Source: UBA12088 sp041920275
GTDB taxonomy: Bacteria > Patescibacteriota > Minisyncoccia > Phycocordibacterales > UBA12088
Reading direction: 5' to 3'
Assembly (NCBI GenBank): GCA_041920275.1
Contig: JAYRSE010000006.1
Span: forward strand, 1 to 32,905
DNA: 32,905 nt
A program made the translations under genes and the position numbers. The notes under the pieces are model-generated. The model made no database searches. It was given only the letters and a program-made list of their open reading frames with translations, and was not told where the DNA came from. Positions 27,656 through 32,905 of the stretch are shown one piece after another. Each line of letters starts with the position of its first letter. Within the stretch, counting starts at the first letter, position 1.

Positions 27656-28921
27656 CTATCGCCTGGATGAGAGCCGCACCGCGCCCCCTTCCGTGGTCGC
27701 CTGCGGGCGCCGAGGTGCCACAGGTGCACTGACCGGTCTCACGCTCGGTACTTCGCGACGCGGGCTCGCCATTGGGCGTGCCCCGAGAGTGACCGCCCGT
27801 CCATACCCCACTGCATGCGTATGCGCAGGTGGAACAGGTGATGAGTGTGGGGTCAAGGCCGGATGTTCTTCACGGGCGACCGCCGCAAACGGTGCGGGCC
27901 GTGCGACCGCACGCAGGTGCACGATGTACGTGCCGATGATCGCAAGTACCAACACCCCACCGAGCGACACGAGGATCTCCTTCCAGGGGAATATCCAGAA
28001 ATATACGGTGTCCTGCACGCTCGCAAGCTGCTCCTCACCGTACTCGAGATCCAAAAAGGCCTTGTACTTGCCGAATCGGCCGTTCGCCGTCCACACAGCA
28101 GCAAGTTCGCGCCTGCTTTCAGGTGTGACCCCCTCACCGTCGGCGTTGAGCGGCACACTCCCCACCTCTTCACCACGACGGTTGAAGATACGGATGGACC
28201 CCCGCGGCTGCACCTCGCGATTCCCCACGTTCTCAAGCAGGTAGGAAAAGCCGACCTCTTCGCTCATGACGATGGGGCCTTCGGTCGTAAAGCCGCCGAG
28301 TTGCAACCGCTCGTTCGCATCATCTTCGACCTCAAGATTCAAAATGAGCTCCGCGACCGCTTCCGTCGCTTCCGCCTTGGCGCGGTTCGACCCTTTGTGG
28401 AACGAGATGCGCGCGAAATATACCGACGGCTTGGCGGTCAGATTGACATGGACCAAGTACGGTACCTTCCTGCTCTCGCCCGCGGCGAGGTCGATCACCC
28501 CGCGGGTGATCTCCACCCAGTTCGCAAGCGACGTGGAAAGATCCGCTTCGAGCGGACTGCCGGCCATTTGGTCACCCGACATGGGATCGATATTGCTCAC
28601 CGTGATGTAGACGCTCACCTGCTGTGCGGTATTGTTTGTGAGGAGCAGCTCTTTTTTGATGATATCGCGCGGTTTCGCTTTTTCATTCGCCACTACGGGC
28701 AAGACCGTGACTCCCTCAACGACCGACTCGGCGACTGAAGACGCGGAATCGGGCTCCGGATCACGGACCGGTCCCGACCCCTCCTGTTCCACCAAGCCAT
28801 CTTCGTCGAAACTCGTCACCTGCTCCTCTCCGAACACGGGGAGCCATGTCGCACACAATACCGCCATGCACCAAAGCAGCATCCATGCGCGAACAACCAC
28901 CCGCAGCGAGCTCGTAGACAT
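27656..28921 (-). CDS. DUF916-like (WxL-interacting-protein-like) membrane protein, 421 aa
   Basis: Signal peptide at about 8-31 (ending LPVFG), then an acidic stretch. The first beta domain includes KKELLLTNNTAQQVSVYITV and VNLTAKPSVYFARISF. The second includes LLENVGNREVQPRGSIRIFN and RRGEEVGSVPL, and YFWIFPWKE precedes the transmembrane helix at about 311-337. The cytoplasmic tail (338-421) is rich in Pro, Ala and Arg with no recognisable domain. It is the first of three paralogues. ATG 28921 was chosen because the signal peptide begins there. Upstream residues of the longer frame run through a repeat and into the 3' end of the preceding gene and are not real. The hexamer TACAAT lies 6 nt before the ATG. 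Confidence 0.82.
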   Translation of the reverse strand: MSTSSLRVVVRAWMLLWCMAVLCATWLPVFGEEQVTSFDEDGLVEQEGSGPVRDPEPDSASSVAESVVEGVTVLPVVANEKAKPRDIIKKELLLTNNTAQQVSVYITVSNIDPMSGDQMAGSPLEADLSTSLANWVEITRGVIDLAAGESRKVPYLVHVNLTAKPSVYFARISFHKGSNRAKAEATEAVAELILNLEVEDDANERLQLGGFTTEGPIVMSEEVGFSYLLENVGNREVQPRGSIRIFNRRGEEVGSVPLNADGEGVTPESRRELAAVWTANGRFGKYKAFLDLEYGEEQLASVQDTVYFWIFPWKEILVSLGGVLVLAIIGTYIVHLRAVARPAPFAAVAREEHPALTPHSSPVPPAHTHAVGYGRAVTLGARPMASPRREVPSVRPVSAPVAPRRPQATTEGGAVRLSSRR

Positions 28922-28927
28922 GCGCCC

Positions 28928-28933
28928 ATTGTA
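28928..28933 (-). promoter_or_regulatory. Putative -10 hexamer 6 nt before the start of the 421-aa gene
   Basis: TACAAT followed by six bases and ATG would place the transcript start on the start codon (leaderless). There is no -35. A second possible -10, TGGTATGAT, lies in the repeat at 28983-28991. Confidence 0.3.
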
Positions 28934-28982
28934 CCGCACTCCCGCGGTGCGTGTGTGGTCCAACACGAGGTGTGTTGGGGAT

Positions 28983-29083
28983 ATCATACCATCTTCAACT
29001 AACCAATGGGACACGCACGGAGCCTGTACACCTTTTTGAGAAACTAAGACCGGGCAAGCGCCCTTGGAGCGGTTTCTCAAAAA
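28983..29083. repeat. Dispersed repeat, copy 1 (about 99 bp) with long hairpin
   Basis: It matches the right end of the window (32812-32905) with few substitutions and a 5-bp indel. It contains perfect 12-bp arms TTTTTGAGAAAC (29033-29044) and GTTTCTCAAAAA (29072-29083) around an inner GGGC-AAGC-GCCC stem. At its gene-proximal end TGGTATGAT resembles an extended -10 reading toward the 421-aa gene. It stands between the kinase-like gene and the surface locus. Confidence 0.85.
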
Positions 29084-29124
29084 GATGTGCGGGCGGAGTT
29101 CCTGATGGTTTCTTAGGGGTGGTA

Positions 29125-29676
29125 TCACACGATTGCAAGCAATGCTCCGGCAAGGACCGGAAGAAAGAAATTGTCCGAACCGCGGGTGGCGAGCGCTTCG
29201 CACAGTGCAAGCAACACACCGCCCGAACAAGCGTAGAATACGGGCATGCCGAATATCCACAACACCAGTGCCGAAACGAGACATGCGACACCACTTCCTT
29301 CCCATGTTCTTCGTTCGCCGGAAATACGATACTCATGGGTACCTCGAACACCACCCGCGAGTGAAGCGCCCGCATCCGCAAAACCAAGTACCGCCATCGC
29401 ACCAAAGAACGCGTGCGCATATTCCGGCAAAAACAGGAGCGTACAGGTGAAGATGCCGAGGGTGAAGTACAGGTCTCCTGCGCTTCGTGCATGGACGGTA
29501 CGCAAGCGATCGAACAGATGCAGGTACCGCGCGGCAAGAAACACCGCAAAAAGACCCAGTGTCGCAACGGTAAAGACCTGTTCGACGGGAATGCCGAACA
29601 ACAGTTCATACTGAGACAGCACCGCGAACAAGAGCGCAAGTGTCAGATGGATACCTTTGCGGATATACCGGGCCAT
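29125..29676 (-). CDS. SEC59/VTE5-type CTP-dependent polyprenol or phytol kinase-like protein, 183 aa
   Basis: The protein is almost wholly membrane-embedded, with about six or more hydrophobic helices. It carries the family motifs FADAGASLAGG with a following Gly-rich stretch (about 98-115) and RRTWEGS (about 124-130), which in dolichol and phytol kinases and CDP-diglyceride synthetases form the nucleotide-handling site. In this family the reaction is CTP-dependent phosphorylation of an isoprenoid alcohol. A role in recycling the undecaprenol or polyprenol carrier for envelope glycans is possible. ATG 29676 (MARYIRKGIH) lies 7 nt after the aminopeptidase stop, consistent with one operon; the ribosome site is weak. 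Substrate is not determinable. Confidence 0.8.
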   Translation of the reverse strand: MARYIRKGIHLTLALLFAVLSQYELLFGIPVEQVFTVATLGLFAVFLAARYLHLFDRLRTVHARSAGDLYFTLGIFTCTLLFLPEYAHAFFGAMAVLGFADAGASLAGGVRGTHEYRISGERRTWEGSGVACLVSALVLWIFGMPVFYACSGGVLLALCEALATRGSDNFFLPVLAGALLAIV

Positions 29677-29683
29677 ACCAAGA

Positions 29684-31063
29684 TCACTCTCGCGATTCTT
29701 CCTCCAAGAGACGGACCAAAAGCCGGACCGGCGCACCTGCGGCACCCTCGGAGAGCTGGTCGCTCTTGTCGTTCGTCATGCGCGGAGCCATGTCGATGTG
29801 CACCCACGGACCCTCCGCGAACTCAGCAAGGAACATGCCTCCGCCGATCGTGCCCGCATACCGCGCATTCGTGACCGGTACGTTCGACACGTCCCCGAAA
29901 CGTCCCTTGACCATCTCTTTGTACTCATCCCAAAGCGGGAACGGCCAGCAGTAGTCTCCACTTACCTCACCGAGCGCGCACATACGCGCGGCAAGCGCAT
30001 CATCTTTGCTCATGACCGCACTCGCTTTGGTGCCGAGCGCCACGAGCGCGGCCCCGGTGAGCGTTGCCACATCCACCGTCAGCTTCGGTCGGTACCGCTG
30101 TGCGTAAGTAAGCGCATCGGCGAGCACCACCCGCCCCTCCGCGTCCGTGTTCAAAATATCGATCGTCTTGCCGCTCATGCTCCGAAGCACATCGCCGGGG
30201 CGGTAGCTCTCGTGCCCGATCGCATTTTCCGCGGCTGGAATGAGCCCGACCGTATTGACCTTGAGACCGAGCCGAGCCGCGGCGATGACCGCATGCGCGA
30301 CCGCCGCCCCTCCGGACATGTCCAAATGCATGTCGAGCATGTAGTCCGCGGGTTTGAGCGAGAGACCGCCGGTATCGAACGTGATGCCTTTCCCCACCAA
30401 GACCACGGGGGGTGCCGACTTTTTACCACCCATGTACTCCACAATAATGAATTTCGGCGCTTCCTTTGCACCCCTCCCGACCCCGAGGAGGGCGCCCATA
30501 CGGAGCCGCTTCATCTCGGGAACCCCGAGGACCCGCACGGTCGCTCGGGTGCCTTTTGCGCTCAACTCGACCTTTCGCGCAAGCAGTGCCGGGGTCATGT
30601 CTCCGCCGGGCGTATTTGCGAGATCGCGCGCGGCATTCACCTCCCGAGCGACCAGTTCGCCGCATTGCAACGCCCGTTCCTCTTCTTTGGTGAACACGCC
30701 GACGAGGACTATTTCCTCGAGCGCACGACGTTCTTCCGAAGACTTTTTGTATACAAGGAACTCATAGTGCGCCATGTGCACGTTCTCACCGAAAAGACGC
30801 AGGAACTCGGAACGTTCGCACGGCAGATCGGGCAGGACCTCGAGGTCGAGCACGATACGCGCCACCTCATGGCCTTTCGCCTCACGCACCATTCGACGTA
30901 TGAGCGTAACGAGCTTGCGTCGCGTAAGGGGTATACACTCTTTCGTGCCGATCGACAAAGACGACCCCTCGGGTCGCTCGATGCGTACGGTACCCGTACG
31001 AGCGGGGTCGAACAGCACCCGTACGCCGTCCTTCGGAATACTGTCACGCAAAACGATCTTCAT
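29684..31063 (-). CDS. pepA: Leucyl aminopeptidase (M17 family), 459 aa
   Basis: The catalytic half shows VGKGITFDTGG (about 221-231), with the active-site lysine and first metal-binding Asp. MHLDMSG follows, then the signature NTDAEGR (about 304-310) containing metal ligands Asp and Glu and the bicarbonate-binding Arg. These match the two-metal M17 centre. The N-terminal domain (about 1-150) is divergent and lightly shortened relative to E. coli PepA. The enzyme removes N-terminal amino acids from peptides in the cytoplasm and would feed amino-acid salvage in an organism with little biosynthesis. ATG 31063 (MKIVLRD) starts the first plausible domain; the longer frame runs into the aminotransferase gene. 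TATACT lies 6 nt upstream of the ATG. Confidence 0.93.
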   Translation of the reverse strand: MKIVLRDSIPKDGVRVLFDPARTGTVRIERPEGSSLSIGTKECIPLTRRKLVTLIRRMVREAKGHEVARIVLDLEVLPDLPCERSEFLRLFGENVHMAHYEFLVYKKSSEERRALEEIVLVGVFTKEEERALQCGELVAREVNAARDLANTPGGDMTPALLARKVELSAKGTRATVRVLGVPEMKRLRMGALLGVGRGAKEAPKFIIVEYMGGKKSAPPVVLVGKGITFDTGGLSLKPADYMLDMHLDMSGGAAVAHAVIAAARLGLKVNTVGLIPAAENAIGHESYRPGDVLRSMSGKTIDILNTDAEGRVVLADALTYAQRYRPKLTVDVATLTGAALVALGTKASAVMSKDDALAARMCALGEVSGDYCWPFPLWDEYKEMVKGRFGDVSNVPVTNARYAGTIGGGMFLAEFAEGPWVHIDMAPRMTNDKSDQLSEGAAGAPVRLLVRLLEEESRE

Positions 31064-31069
31064 GACCAC

Positions 31070-31075
31070 AGTATA
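31070..31075 (-). promoter_or_regulatory. Putative -10 hexamer 6 nt before pepA
   Basis: TATACT then six bases then ATG, as before the 421-aa gene. This would give a leaderless mRNA. No -35 is seen. Confidence 0.3.
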
Positions 31076-31109
31076 TCCCACACTTATCCGGTACGCCACG
31101 GTACCCGGG

Positions 31110-32417
31110 TCATGTGTGTGTCGAGGCGATATACCGAACGATACTCGCGGCAAGCGTGTCGAGCATTGTCGTGAATTTCTCATCGTTCGGTTCAAGGAGC
31201 GTCATACGAAAACCGTACCGGTGACTGTTCATGCCGGAAAGCGGCACGACGGTGATACCCGTCGACCCCATGAGGTAGTACACGAAACGCTTGTCCTTCG
31301 GCACCCGTTTCACCAACTCCTCGACGCGCGTCCGGACCGCCGCATTCTCGATCGGCAATGTTTGGGTGTCCGAAAGGACACCCTCGCGGAACACCACGGA
31401 TGCATAGAACGCCCCCTGCGGTTTGTTCACGATCAGACCGGGAATGTCCTTGAGTGCGGCGGCGAACAGCTCGGCCTTCTTTCCGTACTCGGCCGCAACC
31501 TCGCGCAGGTGAGGTGCGTATCGCGGGTCGCTCATGATCTTCGGAAGCGCCTTTTGCGGGAGCGTGGTCGAGCACACCTCGAGCATCTTCGCAAGTACGA
31601 TGGAGCGGATGTACCGGTCGAACACCGGGTCGCTCTCTCGATTGTACACCTCGATCCACCCACAGCGCGCACCCGGCCACGGCACTTCTTTGGAAAGACC
31701 CTTGAACGCGATACCCGGAACGGAGCCGATGACCCGGGAAAGCGGCACCATCACTCCGTCGTACACGATATTGCCGTATATCTCATCGCTCATGACGAAC
31801 AGGTCATACCGTTTGGCGATATCGACCATACCGGCGAGCGTGTCGCGTGTGTATACCGTTCCGGTCGGATTGTCGGGATTGATGATGAGAATGCCCCCAA
31901 TTTCCGGGTTGTACCGAACCTTGTTCTCGATATCCGCAAGGTCTGGCTGCCAACCCCGCTCGGGCACCAAGTCGTAGGTCATGTGCCGCGCATCCGCGTG
32001 CGCACCTTCGGCCGAGGAGTAGGTCGGGTATGCCGGGTCCGGGCCCAAGATTCGGCAGCGGGGATGCAGGTAAAGAAAGGAGGTCTGTATCGCATCACCC
32101 AATCCGTTAAAGAAGAGGATGTCGTCCGGCGTGATGGTGGCACCTCCTTCGGCATTTCGCATGGCGGCGATGTACTCGCGGGTCGCAAGGACGCCCCGGG
32201 TGGGTGAATAGCCGTAGGAGGTGTCGTCATGAAGGACGAGATCGGCCACGATATCCTTGATCCATATTGGCATTTTTCTGCCCTTTGCGATCGGATCGCC
32301 GATGTTCTCCCAGTAGACGGGAACCCCCATACGCACCAACTCCTCACCCACCGCGACGATCTCGCGTATCTCATAGGTGAGCTCGTCCGCTCCAGGATGT
32401 ACGATGTCATTGCGCAT
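31110..32417 (-). CDS. AlaA-like class I/II PLP-dependent aminotransferase, 435 aa
   Basis: The fold-type I pattern is clear: YGYSPTRGVLATREYI, the PLP-phosphate and ring region FFNGLGDAIQTSF, INPDNPTG (about 179-186), SDEIYGNIVYDG, and the Schiff-base lysine in FKGLSKEVPWPGARCGW (about residue 243). The N-terminus TYEIREIV and overall order are closest, from memory, to alanine aminotransferases of the AlaA type. That family moves an amino group between alanine and 2-oxoglutarate, but specificity is inferred. ATG 32417 fits the usual N-terminus; GTG 32435 is in frame and cannot be excluded. GAGG lies very close to the ATG. Length is normal for the family. Confidence 0.9.
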   Translation of the reverse strand: MRNDIVHPGADELTYEIREIVAVGEELVRMGVPVYWENIGDPIAKGRKMPIWIKDIVADLVLHDDTSYGYSPTRGVLATREYIAAMRNAEGGATITPDDILFFNGLGDAIQTSFLYLHPRCRILGPDPAYPTYSSAEGAHADARHMTYDLVPERGWQPDLADIENKVRYNPEIGGILIINPDNPTGTVYTRDTLAGMVDIAKRYDLFVMSDEIYGNIVYDGVMVPLSRVIGSVPGIAFKGLSKEVPWPGARCGWIEVYNRESDPVFDRYIRSIVLAKMLEVCSTTLPQKALPKIMSDPRYAPHLREVAAEYGKKAELFAAALKDIPGLIVNKPQGAFYASVVFREGVLSDTQTLPIENAAVRTRVEELVKRVPKDKRFVYYLMGSTGITVVPLSGMNSHRYGFRMTLLEPNDEKFTTMLDTLAASIVRYIASTHT

Positions 32418-32427
32418 TGTCCTCACA

Positions 32428-32453
32428 GCGTACACCCGTGCGCGGGTACACGC
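32428..32453. terminator. Hairpin in the gap before the aminotransferase gene
   Basis: GCGT, two unpaired bases, ACCCG, a 4-nt loop, CGGGT, two unpaired bases, ACGC. It lies 12 bp after the stop of the DUF5663-like gene. There is no following U-run, so termination is uncertain; it could also shield the start region of the aminotransferase mRNA. Confidence 0.35.
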
Positions 32454-32464
32454 AAAACGTCACT

Positions 32465-32782
32465 TTACGCGGTCACCTCCGCACACACCTCTTCGTACAG
32501 ATGCCGTAACTCCGTGGCCTCTTCCCGCACATACCGGTCGAGATCTGGTACGCAATGCGCGAGAAAAGCGAGCACTGAATCTCCCGCTCCATCATCTACG
32601 GGTTCTTTGTCGCTCGTTTCGAGTAGCATCATGAGCTCGTTTTGGGTCTGGAAGTCAAGCAGATGCCACGCACGCCGCAAGACACGGGTTGCAACGACCT
32701 CACCGATACGAACCAGGAGTTCTTCCCGCACTTCCGGTGCGAGTGTATCGAGATCTATCCGCATATCTTGGGTATCGAACAT
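32465..32782 (-). CDS. Small DUF5663-like protein, 105 aa
   Basis: The protein is all-helical and acidic, with no signal peptide or membrane segment. The pattern LAPEVREELLVRIGEVVATR, a middle run of Leu/Glu, then FLAHCVPDLDRYVREEATEL resembles DUF5663, a short protein family common in CPR genomes, whose function is unknown. The match is from memory and needs a profile search. ATG 32782 is the only good start; no ribosome site is seen. TGGTATAAT, an extended -10, lies 29 bp upstream inside the repeat at the window end. Confidence 0.75.
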   Translation of the reverse strand: MFDTQDMRIDLDTLAPEVREELLVRIGEVVATRVLRRAWHLLDFQTQNELMMLLETSDKEPVDDGAGDSVLAFLAHCVPDLDRYVREEATELRHLYEEVCAEVTA

Positions 32783-32811
32783 ACAAGTTACAAAACAGCA
32801 CCTATAGGAGT

Positions 32812-32820
32812 ATTATACCA
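32812..32820 (-). promoter_or_regulatory. Extended -10 element carried by the dispersed repeat
   Basis: TGGTATAAT reads toward the DUF5663-like gene and is followed by a leader of about 22 nt. The other repeat copy has TGGTATGAT at the equivalent place. No -35 hexamer is seen. Confidence 0.5.
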
Positions 32821-32905
32821 TCTTCAACTAACCACTGGGACAGGGGCCTGTACACCTTTTTGAGAAACCAAGACCGGGCAAGCGCCCTTGGAGCGGTTTC
32901 TCAAA
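32812..32905. repeat. Dispersed repeat, copy 2 (94 bp seen), cut by the window end
   Basis: It is nearly identical to 28983-29081. The inner stem carries CCAAG where copy 1 has CTAAG, facing CTTGG in both. That is a C-G to U-G change in a plus-strand RNA, but it would become a mismatch on the minus strand. The window stops within the terminal hairpin arm, so the true extent is unknown. Confidence 0.85.

Noticed and set aside
29033..29083. Intrinsic terminator in the repeat hairpin
   Set aside because: On either strand the hairpin is followed by A-rich sequence rather than a U-run, so it is listed as a repeat.
28922..29305. N-terminal extension of the 421-aa protein by 128 residues
   Set aside because: It would run through the dispersed repeat and into the kinase-like gene; a normal signal peptide starts at ATG 28921.
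29657..32207. Long plus-strand frames (505 and 477 aa) over the aminopeptidase and aminotransferase genes
   Set aside because: The opposite strand holds clear enzymes with catalytic motifs; these frames are low-quality antisense shadows.
1..32905. CRISPR array, tRNA, rRNA or transposase genes
   Set aside because: No regularly spaced repeats, cloverleaf-like elements, rRNA signatures or transposase motifs were seen.

Overview
The window reads as a chromosomal fragment of a Patescibacteria/CPR bacterium, probably of the Parcubacteria lineage (inference). The clues are the mixture of DUF2341-, DUF916-, cohesin- and dockerin-like surface proteins, a small DUF5663-like protein, sparse Shine-Dalgarno sites and very short intergenic gaps. 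TGA is used as a stop after several genes, so the standard bacterial code applies. Every gene I can support lies on the minus strand, so transcription runs from the right end to the left end.

Right part (about 29.1-32.8 kb), read in the direction of transcription: a DUF5663-like protein, an AlaA-like aminotransferase, an M17 leucyl aminopeptidase and a small SEC59/VTE5-type CTP-dependent polyprenol or phytol kinase-like membrane protein. This part is bracketed by two copies of a repeat of about 95-99 bp that carries a long hairpin and an extended -10 box. The window ends inside the second copy.

Middle part (about 18.9-28.9 kb): a cell-surface locus. Three paralogous membrane-anchored DUF916-like (WxL-interacting-protein-like) proteins surround one secreted protein with a WxL-like C-terminus. 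Next come a two-pass membrane coiled-coil protein coupled by a 1-nt overlap to a secreted dockerin protein, a small heat-shock protein, and a membrane-anchored cohesin protein with a cytoplasmic helical tail. The dockerin protein has no visible anchor of its own, so the cohesin protein is the obvious candidate to hold it at the membrane.

Left part (1-18.5 kb): one unbroken reading frame of at least 6177 codons that starts at 18533 and leaves the window at position 1. It encodes a giant modular exported protein: signal or anchor segment, acidic linkers, two DUF2341-like domains, a three-fold repeat of about 115 residues, duplicated FN3 plus propeller-like modules, and three successive beta-strand-repeat modules of roughly 700-920 residues. 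Most short frames on either strand inside this stretch are shadows of it.

My inference is that the left and middle parts encode components of one surface structure: a giant adhesin or fibre-like protein, WxL/WIP-like pairs and a cohesin-dockerin pair. Intergenic regions of this locus also share DnaA-box-like 9-mers upstream of likely -10 elements.
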